In this document: positions 34,634 to 43,330 of the stretch, one piece after another
Numbering within the stretch: position 1 is the first letter of the stretch
Layout of the letters: the number at the start of each line of letters is the position of its first letter
Source: Thetidibacter halocola
Lineage (GTDB): Bacteria > Pseudomonadota > Alphaproteobacteria > Rhodobacterales > Rhodobacteraceae
Assembly: GCF_018224955.1 (NCBI RefSeq)
Contig: NZ_JAGTUU010000010.1
Coordinates: 1 to 64,000, forward strand
Direction: 5' to 3'
Length of the DNA stretch: 64,000 nt
Position numbers and translations under genes: made by a program
Notes under the pieces: model-generated
Seen by the model: only the letters and a program-made list of their open reading frames with translations
What the model was told of the DNA's origin: nothing
Databases searched by the model: none

Positions 34634-34852
34634 ATGCAAGACGACATCGCCTTCGCGCCGCCCGCCGAGACGCTCACCACAAATGAGCGGCTGGCGGAGT
34701 TAGCCACCATTCTCGCCAGCGCCATCGCGCGCACCAACCCACGGGAAGAGAACGAGAATTCTCCGCTGGACGGAGACAGTTCGCTGGACATTCTCGCCCT
34801 CAGACGCCGTCGTCGGAGACAGGTTCAAAACCGAGTTGGAGACGACGCATGA
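34634..34852 (+). CDS. Small hypothetical protein upstream of DUF2924 gene
   Basis: A 72-residue protein (MQDDIAFAPPAETLTTNERL) with a central helical segment (LAELATILASAIARTN) and a basic C-terminus (LALRRRRRRQVQNR). Its stop overlaps the start of the DUF2924 gene (ATGA), and a CAGGAGG element lies upstream, so it is probably translated as the first gene of the recombinase operon. No function can be assigned. Confidence 0.65.
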   Translation: MQDDIAFAPPAETLTTNERLAELATILASAIARTNPREENENSPLDGDSSLDILALRRRRRRQVQNRVGDDA

Positions 34853-35349
34853 GGAAAAACATAAGGAAATCAGGCGCGAAGGCCGCGCTCGTGCGCCAGG
34901 CGGAGGGGATTGATGTCCTGGCCGAGCTGGCAGCACTGAAGGCGATGACGGTGCCCGAGTTGCAGGCCAAATGGCGGGTCATGTTCGGCGAGCCCGCACC
35001 GAACGCCAGCCGCGGGAACCTGGAGCTGCGGATCGGCTACCGCATCCAGGAACTGGCATATGGCGGGATCAAGCCCGCGACGCGCCGCACGCTGGACGCG
35101 CTGGCGGCCGAGGTTGCGTCCGGCGCGCCGGGTCCGCTGATCGCCGATCCACGCCGCCCGATCCCCGGCACCAAGCTTGTGCGCGAATGGCAGGGTGAGG
35201 AGCAGGTCGTCACCGTCTTGACCGACGGCTTCGAATGGCAGGGGCGGCGCTTCAAGTCGCTCTCAGCCGCAGTGCGGGCGATCACCGGAAGTCACTGGAA
35301 CGGGTGGAAATTCTTCGGGCTGGCCCATGGCGCGGAGGCCCGCCCATGA
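34849..35349 (+). CDS. DUF2924 domain-containing protein
   Basis: A 166-residue DUF2924 protein. Typical segments are LAELAALKAMTVPELQAKWR, NLELRIGYRIQELAYGGIKP, the PGTKLVREWQGEEQVVTVL strand and the C-terminal FEWQGRRFKSLSAAVRAITG followed by SHWNGWKFFGL. Such genes are nearly always next to a large serine recombinase in alphaproteobacterial mobile elements, and may help recombination or DNA recognition. It overlaps both neighbours by 4 nt. Confidence 0.88.
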   Translation: MRKNIRKSGAKAALVRQAEGIDVLAELAALKAMTVPELQAKWRVMFGEPAPNASRGNLELRIGYRIQELAYGGIKPATRRTLDALAAEVASGAPGPLIADPRRPIPGTKLVREWQGEEQVVTVLTDGFEWQGRRFKSLSAAVRAITGSHWNGWKFFGLAHGAEARP

Positions 35350-36668
35350 GCCGTGCCAAGCCCGAACCCGTCCGCCGCCTGCGCTGCGCCATCTACACCC
35401 GCAAGTCGAGCGAGGAAGGGCTCGACATGGAGTTCAACAGCCTCGACGCCCAGCGCGAAGCCTGCGAGGCCTACATCGCCAGCCAGCGCGCCGAGGGCTG
35501 GGTGACGCTGCGGGACCGCTATGACGACGGTGGCTTTTCCGGCGGGACGCTGGACCGGCCTGCGTTACAGCAGCTGATCGCCGACATCGAGGCCGGGCTG
35601 ATCGATGTCGTCGTGGTCTACAAGATCGACCGCCTTAGCCGCGCACTGATGGATTTCTCGAAGCTGGTGGAGATCTTCGACCGCCACGGCGTTACCTTCG
35701 TGTCGGTCACGCAGTCCTTCAACACGACCACCTCAATGGGGAGGCTGACGCTGAACATCCTGCTCAGCTTCGCCCAGTTCGAACGCGAGGTGATCGGCGA
35801 GCGCATCCGCGACAAGTTTGCGGCCTCGCGCCGGAAGGGCATGTGGATGGGCGGGCCGGTTCCGCTCGGCTATGTCGTGAAGGACCGCAAGCTGGTGATC
35901 GAGCCCGCCGAGGCCGAACAGGTCCGGACGATCTTCCGCCTCTACGCGCGGTCCAGTTCCACGGCGCAGGTGCTGAAGGAGCTGCACGCCCGCGGCGTCC
36001 GCACCAAGCGCGGCGCGGTGTTCGACCGGGGCTACCTGCTGAAGTTCCTGCACAACAAGGTCTATCTCGGCCTCGCCGTGCACAAGGGCGAGGAATACCC
36101 CGGCGAGCACAAGGCGATCATCGACCAGATGCTGTGGGACGAGGTCCACGAGGTCATCGCCAACAACCGCGTCGCCCGCGGGGCGGTGGCGCGCGCGGCG
36201 CAACCGGCGCTGCTGCGCGGGCTGATCTTCACCGAGACCGGCGCCGCCATGACGCCGCACCACACCAAGCGGAAGGGCAAGCGCTACTGCTACTACACCT
36301 CGATGGACGTGATCCGGAAACGCCCCGCTGCCGAGCTGCGCGGGCCGCAGCGGCTGCCGGGTGCCATGGTCGAGGACGCCGTGATCGGCGAGATCCGCCG
36401 GATGCTGCGCACGCCCGAGGTTGCGGCGCGGACGGCCCGTGCGGTCAGAAAGAAGCGCCCCGATCTCGACGAAACCACTGTCGTCGCTGCACTGGGTCAG
36501 TTCGATGACCTGTGGAAGGCGCTGATCCCGGCCGAACAGGCCCGCATCGTCCAGCTGCTGGTCGCGCGGATCACGGTGAGCGAGGCCGGCCTCGCCATCG
36601 ACCTGCGCCACGACGGCCTCGGCGCCATCGCGGCCCTGATGGCTCCGCCGAAGAAGGAGGTCGCCTGA
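35346..36668 (+). CDS. Large serine recombinase
   Basis: A 440-residue recombinase. The resolvase domain comes first: catalytic serine in IYTRKSSEEGLDMEFNSLDA (near residue 17), DGGFSGGTLDRPALQQLI near 62-80, and the VVVYKIDRLSRALMDFSKLV helix; next is the recombinase domain (GPVPLGYVVKDRKLVIEPAE), a zinc-ribbon-like part (GLIFTETGAAMTPHHTKRKG) and a C-terminal helical region. Start at 35346 overlaps the DUF2924 stop. It would catalyse integration or excision of the surrounding element; attachment sites were not identified. Confidence 0.93.
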   Translation: MSRAKPEPVRRLRCAIYTRKSSEEGLDMEFNSLDAQREACEAYIASQRAEGWVTLRDRYDDGGFSGGTLDRPALQQLIADIEAGLIDVVVVYKIDRLSRALMDFSKLVEIFDRHGVTFVSVTQSFNTTTSMGRLTLNILLSFAQFEREVIGERIRDKFAASRRKGMWMGGPVPLGYVVKDRKLVIEPAEAEQVRTIFRLYARSSSTAQVLKELHARGVRTKRGAVFDRGYLLKFLHNKVYLGLAVHKGEEYPGEHKAIIDQMLWDEVHEVIANNRVARGAVARAAQPALLRGLIFTETGAAMTPHHTKRKGKRYCYYTSMDVIRKRPAAELRGPQRLPGAMVEDAVIGEIRRMLRTPEVAARTARAVRKKRPDLDETTVVAALGQFDDLWKALIPAEQARIVQLLVARITVSEAGLAIDLRHDGLGAIAALMAPPKKEVA

Positions 36669-37048
36669 TGCCCCAGCCCGAGACCCTGCGCATCCACATC
36701 CCGCTGGAACTCCGCCGCCGCGGCGGCCGCCCCCGGATCCTGCCGCCGAAGCATGTCGAGGCCGCCATGGACCGCGGGCAGGATCCGCACCTCCTGCGCG
36801 CCATCGGCCGCGCTTGGGGCTGGCGGCAGCGGCTGGAACGCGGCGACGTCACGACGCTCGCCGATCTCGCGGTCGAGGTGGGCCTCTCCGACCGCTATGT
36901 CAGCCGACTCCTGCGCCTCGCCTGGCTAGCGCCCGAAGTCCTCGAGAGGCTGGTCGTCCACCGCGAGCCCAGCACGATCAGCATCTACGATCTGTGCTTC
37001 GTGGCGTCCCTGCCGTGGGACGAGCAGCCAGGCCGGGTGTTCGATTAA
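36668..37048 (+). CDS. HTH-containing hypothetical protein of the recombinase operon
   Basis: A 126-residue protein whose start overlaps the recombinase stop (TGATG). It begins MPQPETLRIHIPLELRRRGG; a KorB/ParB-like helix-turn-helix is visible at residues 66-90 (LADLAVEVGLSDRYVSRLLR). It probably binds DNA as an accessory of the recombinase. The last 4 nt overlap the convergent 485-residue gene. Confidence 0.7.
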   Translation: MPQPETLRIHIPLELRRRGGRPRILPPKHVEAAMDRGQDPHLLRAIGRAWGWRQRLERGDVTTLADLAVEVGLSDRYVSRLLRLAWLAPEVLERLVVHREPSTISIYDLCFVASLPWDEQPGRVFD

Positions 37049-38502
37049 CGGCCTTCATCTGAAACATTACCGTCTGGGGAAATCCATAGTCCGTCTGTGA
37101 GATAGACCTTGTCGCGTCCATTGCCATCGAGTGCATTGTATAGTTCATCGCGCCCTGATGTTGAGAAAGATTCAGTGTAGCGGCCGATACTCTTACTCCC
37201 GAAGTTCTGCTTTTTGTTCTCAATTGTAACCGCCATCTCGAAATGGCGCTGTTCGGGGTGAGCGCGATGATTTCGCAAAAGCATACCGTCCGGATCAATC
37301 AGCTCTGCCAGTCGGAGGGGATCAAGTATTACAGACCTTACAGTATCGTATTCATATCCAATCGATATCAGCTTGTTCGACAGCCGCAAAACAGCTTCTC
37401 TTTGAGATTGAGAGTTTGATTCAATTTTATCAGATATGGGCCTAACAATCTTTCCGCATTCTCCGTTGAAGGCCACTGTTTCTGAATCCATAAGGTCGAA
37501 CAAACATGTCATCCCACGCATCGATCGAAGGCCGACCAGTCGCTCTAGAATGCGCGACAAGGCTGTGTTCGTTGGCCAATTCTCTCGTTCGAAAAGAATT
37601 GGCCTCCCTGCGCCTTGCTCTATAACAATCCAAGATCGATGATGGGAAGAAACAAAGGTGAGCTTACCCTGCAAATATTTTGGCCAGATAGCTGCCATCA
37701 TCAAGACTGCGTCAGAGACTAAAATGTAGTCATCCTCGGTCCACGAGCGAAGCTGACGAACCACCGGTCGACCATTATGGAAGTCTAACGCCGCAGTAGC
37801 CAGGATGTCGAAGCTTGTTGCTGTGCCTTGGCGATTGCGGTGCTTTTTAACCCACTCATCTGTTCCTTGCACCCTGTCTCTCCTGAGCAGTGGACCAGAA
37901 ACACCAATAACTTCCTGACCTTGGCCACCGTTCGCGAAATGCTCCAGTATGAGCGGATTCCTGAAGCCTTCTGGCAGGGTAACTACATAACTATCGTCAT
38001 CGAAGTCAGTTTCCGCGGGAGTCACTCCAAAGAGACTCTTCAAATACCTCTCCGCCGCTGCATCAAATTGCGAAAGCCCGCCGAATTCATTTTCAGAAAT
38101 GGAGTCGTTATCGTATAAATCATCGTCACTCGAATATTCATCGTCATCCACGATGTCGTAATCCGGCTCGTATATCGCCTGAAATTTGCCTCCTCCAAAG
38201 CTTGCAAGAATGCCTGCCGGCCGGACCAGTGCCCAAGTGTCACCAAGTGTCCCATTTCCGTTAAATGGTGAAGAGTCGCACACTAGCAACCCAATCCATT
38301 TTGCATAGCGGAGATATACTTTTATCACATCTATCGTCTCGGTGATCGACAGGCCACGGTCGCCAGAAACAGCTAAAATTGACTCGAAGAATATACGCTC
38401 GTAGGAAGGAAAGCATCTAGCGTTCCTCGCTAATTTTTCTTCTCTGGAGCCGACCAGTGAGGATATTTCTTTCGCTATTTCGAGCTTATCGTCATCGTTC
38501 AT
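37045..38502 (-). CDS. Unknown 485-residue protein
   Basis: A long single frame (MNDDDKLEIAKEISSLVGSR) with GAGG upstream. It has a helical N-terminal third, an acidic low-complexity stretch at about residues 117-135 (DYDIVDDDEYSSDDDLYDND), and no transmembrane segment, P-loop or nuclease motif that I can see. Its AT-richer codons resemble those of the UDG-like gene and contrast with the recombinase operon, suggesting separate acquisition. It is convergent with and overlaps the HTH gene by 4 nt. Position among defence and mobility genes makes a defence or toxin role possible, but nothing in the sequence proves it. Confidence 0.7.
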   Translation of the reverse strand: MNDDDKLEIAKEISSLVGSREEKLARNARCFPSYERIFFESILAVSGDRGLSITETIDVIKVYLRYAKWIGLLVCDSSPFNGNGTLGDTWALVRPAGILASFGGGKFQAIYEPDYDIVDDDEYSSDDDLYDNDSISENEFGGLSQFDAAAERYLKSLFGVTPAETDFDDDSYVVTLPEGFRNPLILEHFANGGQGQEVIGVSGPLLRRDRVQGTDEWVKKHRNRQGTATSFDILATAALDFHNGRPVVRQLRSWTEDDYILVSDAVLMMAAIWPKYLQGKLTFVSSHHRSWIVIEQGAGRPILFERENWPTNTALSRILERLVGLRSMRGMTCLFDLMDSETVAFNGECGKIVRPISDKIESNSQSQREAVLRLSNKLISIGYEYDTVRSVILDPLRLAELIDPDGMLLRNHRAHPEQRHFEMAVTIENKKQNFGSKSIGRYTESFSTSGRDELYNALDGNGRDKVYLTDGLWISPDGNVSDEGR

Positions 38503-38521
38503 GATGCAGGCGCCTCAGCCT

Positions 38522-38758
38522 CTAAGAGTTTACGCAGAATCCAGTCGAGAACGACCACACAAAGTCATGGGTTTCTGTTGTTTTCTTGGACACAACACAC
38601 CGCATCACTATGGATTTCTGGGTTTCCGTCCGCAACACCAGATCCGACGACACAGGCACCCGCCACGAAAATTCAGCCCCATACACCGCGTCCTGAAAAG
38701 GTATCGAGTCGAGGCATGTACCGATCTTGGTTGCAAGTTGATAAGGGGGACGCTGCAC
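38522..38758 (-). CDS. Possible small gene upstream of the 485-residue protein
   Basis: A GTG-started 78-codon frame ending 19 nt before the start of the 485-residue gene, in the same direction. The translation (VQRPPYQLATKIGTCLDSIP) is protein-like, with a strand-rich middle, but there is no clear ribosome binding site and no known family. It could be a partner (for example an immunity or regulatory protein) or chance. Confidence 0.25.
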   Translation of the reverse strand: MQRPPYQLATKIGTCLDSIPFQDAVYGAEFSWRVPVSSDLVLRTETQKSIVMRCVVSKKTTETHDFVWSFSTGFCVNS

Positions 38759-39364
38759 TGGTGTTGGAAGCCACTGCGTAGTGCCATTGTATCATGGCAC
38801 GACTTATCCTCTCATAACATATCTTCGATACCGTCGAGCTTCGCCAGAGCAAACTCGCCGGGCTCATTGCTCGTTGGGCAACTTGTAAGTTGATCGGCTT
38901 CCGCCACCGCTACGCGCTGGCCTGTTCTGTCACCTCTCCCTTCGCCTCCTGCTTTTTCGTTCTCTGTTCCGCTCGGTAGCGATGGAAACAGCGCGCGCAG
39001 TTTTGGCGTTGTTGAAACTCAGGCCATTGGAAAAGCGTGGAAAAATCCGACCGAACCGAAATCGGCGAGGTTCGCCCTAACAGAGACGGAGCGCCGTTCA
39101 GAGCCCGGAACGGGCCTGGCGCGCAGTCTCAGAGGTTCGGATGGGGGAGGCAAAGCCCTTTGAAAACACGACTATTTCCGCGCTGCGATAGGCGCCTGTC
39201 CGTGTTTGCAACAGGGATGATGGCGGAGGCTGTGTCCGCTCTACCATGGCTGCAATACACCTCAATCATCCACACAACAGCATGCTTTAATTTAATTTTC
39301 TGCCAAACAGCCCCTGCCCCACCTTGCATCTTGCTGCAAATAACTGCACTCAATCTCATGACTT
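38759..39364. other. Intergenic region upstream of the integrase
   Basis: About 600 nt with only short, motif-free frames. P4-type integrases usually lie beside the 3' end of a tRNA or tmRNA gene, but I see no cloverleaf-like sequence here. The region may hold the integrase promoter and an attachment site that I cannot define. Confidence 0.3.
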
Positions 39365-40633
39365 ATGGTGGCAAGGATGGTGGTAATGCCGAAGGTCGCG
39401 AATGAGATGAGCGCGCTCGCCGTCAAGCGCTTGAGCGAACCTGGCCGGCACGCAGTGGGTGGCGTCAAGGGGCTGTCGCTGAGCATATCGCCTAACGGGG
39501 CCAGGTCGTGGATCCTCCGGGTCAGAGTTGGCGACAAGCGGCGGCACATCGGCCTTGGCTCCTACCCAGAGGTTAGCCTGGCCGACGCTCGCGCGAAAGC
39601 TCTGGTTGAAAGACAGCGCGTTGCCGAGGGGGTCGATCCGGTCGAAGCACGAGCATTAGCAAGACAGGAGCAGGTCGCGCGGCAGAAGCGGGAGTTGTCG
39701 TTCGACGACGCCTTCGCACAGTTCTTCGACGAGAAGATGCGCAAGGAACTATCTAACCAGAAGCACCAGAAGCAGTGGGAGTCGACGATCAACACCTATG
39801 TCTCGCCTGTCTTCGGCACGAAGTCGGTCGCCGAGATCGACCTCGATGACGTTCTGTTGGCGTTGAAGCCGATCTGGACCTCCAAGACCGAGACCGCCTC
39901 GCGGTTGCGTCAAAGGATCGAGGCCGTGCTCGACTGGGCAACAGCCAAGGGGCACAGATCCGGCGGGAATCCGGCACGTTGGAAGGGGAACCTGCAACCG
40001 CTCCTCCCCTCGCCGGCGAAGGTCAAGGAAGCGAGGAACCAGCCGGCGATTGCTCTGACCGATGCCAGCCGCTGGTTTGCTGCCTTGGCAAAGAGGGAAG
40101 GCATGTCAGCCTGGGCGCTGAGGTTCCTCACTCTGACGGCAGCGCGGTCTGGGGAGGTGCGTGGCGCTACCTGGGAAGAGATCGACCTCGAGGGAGCCAC
40201 CTGGACCATCCCGGCTGGCCGCATGAAAGCCAGACGCGAGCACAAGGTGCCCTTGTCTCCGCAGGCCGTTGACCTGCTCAAGTCCGTGCCCCGCTTTCAG
40301 GGTAGCCCCTTCGTGTTTCCGTCGAACAAGGGTAAGCCGTTGTCGGATATGTCGTTGTCGGCGGTCATGCGCAGGCTGCACCAGGCCGAGCTTGACGCCA
40401 AGCGGCCTGGTTTCGTGGACCCGAGGAGCGGTGACGCGGCTGTGCCCCATGGCTTGCGATCGACCTTCCGTGACTGGGCGGCTGAGAAGACTGACTATCC
40501 GCGCGAAATGGCTGAAGTCGCACTGGCCCATACTGTCGGCAGTGAGGTGGAGCGGGCCTACCGGCGCGGCGATATGCTGGAACGCCGGCGGCAGATGATG
40601 GCGGATTGGGCAGGCTTTCTGATAGCTGAGTGA
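39365..40633 (+). CDS. P4-type tyrosine integrase (DUF4102)
   Basis: A 422-residue integrase. The N-terminal DUF4102 arm-binding domain (LSLSISPNGARSWILRVRVG ... GLGSYPEVSLADARAKA) is followed by a core-binding domain and the catalytic domain: arginine in TAARSGEVRGATWEEI near residue 258, HGLRSTFRDWAAE (HxxR) near 362, and a final LAHTVGSEVERAYRRGDMLE with the nucleophilic tyrosine near 399. Starts at 39365, 39377 or 39386 are all possible. A decayed copy of its C-terminus lies at 46626-46933 in the same orientation, so the glucan cluster is bracketed by integrase sequences. Confidence 0.93.
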   Translation: MVARMVVMPKVANEMSALAVKRLSEPGRHAVGGVKGLSLSISPNGARSWILRVRVGDKRRHIGLGSYPEVSLADARAKALVERQRVAEGVDPVEARALARQEQVARQKRELSFDDAFAQFFDEKMRKELSNQKHQKQWESTINTYVSPVFGTKSVAEIDLDDVLLALKPIWTSKTETASRLRQRIEAVLDWATAKGHRSGGNPARWKGNLQPLLPSPAKVKEARNQPAIALTDASRWFAALAKREGMSAWALRFLTLTAARSGEVRGATWEEIDLEGATWTIPAGRMKARREHKVPLSPQAVDLLKSVPRFQGSPFVFPSNKGKPLSDMSLSAVMRRLHQAELDAKRPGFVDPRSGDAAVPHGLRSTFRDWAAEKTDYPREMAEVALAHTVGSEVERAYRRGDMLERRRQMMADWAGFLIAE

Positions 40634-41068
40634 TATCTCCGGCGAGCACGCGCGGAATGAAAGACGCCCGCCAGTCCTGGATTGGCCACGGTGCTTTGTC
40701 TGCTTGGACAAATGACGTGATCATGGTCAGGCTCGATCCCTCGGCATTCGGAATGAATGTCGCAGAGTTGACAGGGGCTGGCGCGGCCTCAGGCGATGCC
40801 AGGACAACGGTTGTCGGCCTTGCGGCTGTCAGCGGTTCGGGTCGATCAGGTTGCTTGGGTTCAACTTTGCCGACTTGACGGGCGCGGATTTCCTGTTCTG
40901 ACCACCCCTGCGTCAGGCGGCCACAAGACGATCTTCGCTCCTGCCTGTCGCGGGATTCGTGTAGCATGTGGCGGACGATCTGCGAGCGTGGTTTAACCGG
41001 CTTGACCGTGCGCCCGGTTCCACGGCCCGGTCCGACAGCTAATACGCCCAGTGCAGGGGTAGACGGGG
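40634..41068. other. Gap between integrase and glucanase
   Basis: About 435 nt without a convincing gene. On the reverse strand a frame across roughly 40640-40970 gives protein-like text (PLTAARPTTVVLASPEAAPA) but lacks a good start and overlaps the integrase 3' end if extended, so I leave it uncalled. The right part presumably holds the promoter of the glucan cluster. Confidence 0.3.
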
Positions 41069-42097
41069 TTGGCATCGCGGGTAGTAGACCGGAGAAGAGC
41101 GATGGCTCAGATCGCAGCTAGTCCGCTGCTTTGCTCGGCTTCGGCGCCGGCATGGGCTGCACCTTGGGACGCGTGGGATGCGTGGAAGTCTAGATTTCTG
41201 GGCGACGATGGCCGTGTCGTCGATGATGGTGGAATGGGGATTAGCCACTCCGAGGGCCAGGGCTACGGCCTGCTTCTCGCGCAGGCTTTCGGCGACAGGA
41301 ACGCGTTCGAAGCGATCGAGGCCTGGACCACCCGCCACCTGCTGATCCGCCAGGAAACGCTGATGGCCTGGCGATGGGAACTGGAACGAGGCGTTACCGA
41401 CTGGCGCACCGCCACGGACGGCGACCTGTTCCGTGCCTGGGCTCTGCTGCGGGCGTCGCGTGACTCGGGATGGGATGCCGCCAGCGCCGAACCCATTGCG
41501 CGCGACATAGCGGCGCTTTGCGTCGCACCGGATCCGCGGGCACCGGGTGAACCGCTGCTGCTTCCGGGGGCCGAGTCGCGCAGGGACGGACTGCGCGTCA
41601 CGGTCAATCCGTCCTACATCATGGGCCGCGCGCTACGCGAACTGGGCGAGGCCGCGCAAAGCCCGATCCTCGTCCGCGCCGCCGACCACGGCGAGACGGT
41701 TCTGGGCGAACTCGCTGCCGCGGGCTTCGTGCCGGACTGGATCGACGTGACGACCAGCGGTTTCGCTGCCCCGGCCGACCACGACCTGCGCGCGGGATAC
41801 GACGCCCTGCGCGTGCCGCTCTACCTCGTTTGGTCCGGGCGTCGCGACCATCCGGCGGTGGCCCGCGGGGTCGAGGCGCTGATGCCGTCCGACGATGCCA
41901 CAGGCATCGCCGTCACGCGCGATGCCGGGGGCATCGTGACCGAGCATAGCGATCTGCCCGGATATCGCGCACTCCTATCCCTCGCGGCGTGCGCCGATGT
42001 GTCCGTCGCGCCGCAGGAAATGAATTCGCAACCTTATTACCCAGCGACGCTTCATCTTTTGGCGCTGATCGCTAAACGTGAAGGCGCCTCGTGCTGA
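41069..42097 (+). CDS. Glycoside hydrolase family 8 endoglucanase (exported)
   Basis: A 342-residue GH8 enzyme. The N-terminus MASRVVDRRRAMAQIAASPL then LCSASAPAWA is an export signal; this uses a TTG start at 41069, while an ATG at 41102 would give a shorter signal. Catalytic-domain signatures are ISHSEGQGYGLLLAQAFG (the acid glutamate, near residue 60) and TATDGDLFRAWALLRASRD (near 115). GH8 members cut beta-1,4-glucans, including lichenan-type mixed-linkage glucan, in the periplasm. It is first in a gene row with a membrane-fusion-type protein and a GT2 synthase, where such glucanases trim or release the polymer. Confidence 0.88.
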   Translation: MASRVVDRRRAMAQIAASPLLCSASAPAWAAPWDAWDAWKSRFLGDDGRVVDDGGMGISHSEGQGYGLLLAQAFGDRNAFEAIEAWTTRHLLIRQETLMAWRWELERGVTDWRTATDGDLFRAWALLRASRDSGWDAASAEPIARDIAALCVAPDPRAPGEPLLLPGAESRRDGLRVTVNPSYIMGRALRELGEAAQSPILVRAADHGETVLGELAAAGFVPDWIDVTTSGFAAPADHDLRAGYDALRVPLYLVWSGRRDHPAVARGVEALMPSDDATGIAVTRDAGGIVTEHSDLPGYRALLSLAACADVSVAPQEMNSQPYYPATLHLLALIAKREGASC

Positions 42098-42155
42098 GCA
42101 CCGAGGGGTTGTGCCGAATCGCAGCTGCCGGCATCCATGAAAAGGACCTGACCCG

Positions 42156-43322
42156 ATGCGTTTCACCCGTCTGTTCATCGGCATCATCGTCGTCATGGTG
42201 GCACTGTGGATCATCGTCGGCGAGCAGATGGCCGGGGCAAGCGGCGACGCCGTGGTCAATGCCCGCGTCGTCGTCATCCGCGCAAACACCGCGGGAAGCG
42301 TCGACATGCCCGAACGGGTGCTCGGGTCGCGCGTGGAGGTGGGTGAGGTCCTCGCCACTGTCGACGACCCGCTGGTCGACGTGATCCGGCTCAACGACCT
42401 GCGGATGGAGCGCGCATTTCTCAACGCGGAGTTGGAAAGGATCGGGATGCTTGTCGCCGATACGCGCGCCATCCTCGAGGCTCAGCAGGCGCGGGGCGAG
42501 ATTTTTCACGCCCGCCGGCTGCAGGAGATCCGAACGCGGCTGTTGCACGCCCGGGCTCGGCTGGACCTGCTCGAGTCGCGGGTCGGGATCGACGCCGTGG
42601 AACAGCGCGTGACCGACGCGGTGGACCCCGAGCAAGACCGACTGCCCGCCGAACCCGTCCTCTACGACCTCGCGCTGGACCACGCGCGCGAGCGGGTCGC
42701 GGTGCTCGAAATCGCGCTGGCCGCGGCCGAGGCCGGTGTCTTCCTTGGTGACGGATACAACGATTCTCCGAACGCCCAGCAATACTCGGTCGTGCTGGAG
42801 GGTGAGATCGCGGGTCTGAATGCTGCGCTTGCCGAAACGCGGGCACGGGCTGCGGTTGTCGACCAGCGGATCGAGCGGGAGGAGGTCCGCGTCAACGCCC
42901 TTCGCGGTGGACAGATCGCGTCGCCGGTGACCGGGTTCCTGTGGACCGTGCTGCAGGCCGACGGCGTCACCGTCCAGCGCGGCGATCCACTGCTAACGGT
43001 CGTCGACTGCCGGTCGGTGATGGTCACGCTGCCGGTCAGCGAGAACGTCTACAACCGCCTCAAGATCGGGCAGGAGGCGCGGGTTCGGCTCAACGGCTCC
43101 GACCGGGTCTACGACGCCGCGATTTCCCGCCTCGCAGGCAGCGGCGCTGCGACCATCTACCAGCACCTCGCCGTCGCGCCGAGCCAGCAGCACCTCGAAC
43201 GATACGACGTCACGCTGAACGTGCCTGAGCTTAACGACCCGCAGAACGACGGCTGCCTCGTCGGACGGACCGGGCGCGCGTTCTTCGAAGCCCGGCCGCT
43301 CGACTGGCTGCGCCGGTTCTGA
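42156..43322 (+). CDS. HlyD-like membrane-fusion protein of the glucan synthase cluster
   Basis: A 388-residue protein with one N-terminal membrane anchor (LFIGIIVVMVALWIIVG, residues 6-22), a biotinyl-lipoyl-like half (VVIRANTAGSVDMPERVLGS), a long coiled-coil hairpin (about residues 85-255) and the returning half (GGQIASPVTGFLWTVLQADG), as in HlyD/EmrA/Alg44-type proteins. AAGGA precedes the ATG. With the GT2 gene 8 nt downstream it resembles the BgsB-BgsA pair that makes mixed-linkage beta-glucan in Sinorhizobium, where it would carry polymer across the periplasm. Confidence 0.82.
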   Translation: MRFTRLFIGIIVVMVALWIIVGEQMAGASGDAVVNARVVVIRANTAGSVDMPERVLGSRVEVGEVLATVDDPLVDVIRLNDLRMERAFLNAELERIGMLVADTRAILEAQQARGEIFHARRLQEIRTRLLHARARLDLLESRVGIDAVEQRVTDAVDPEQDRLPAEPVLYDLALDHARERVAVLEIALAAAEAGVFLGDGYNDSPNAQQYSVVLEGEIAGLNAALAETRARAAVVDQRIEREEVRVNALRGGQIASPVTGFLWTVLQADGVTVQRGDPLLTVVDCRSVMVTLPVSENVYNRLKIGQEARVRLNGSDRVYDAAISRLAGSGAATIYQHLAVAPSQQHLERYDVTLNVPELNDPQNDGCLVGRTGRAFFEARPLDWLRRF

Positions 43323-43330
43323 GGCCGCAC

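Noticed and set aside
38759-39364. tRNA or tmRNA 3' end as integrase attachment site
   Set aside because: P4-type integrases often sit beside one, but no cloverleaf or acceptor-stem-like sequence could be found by eye.
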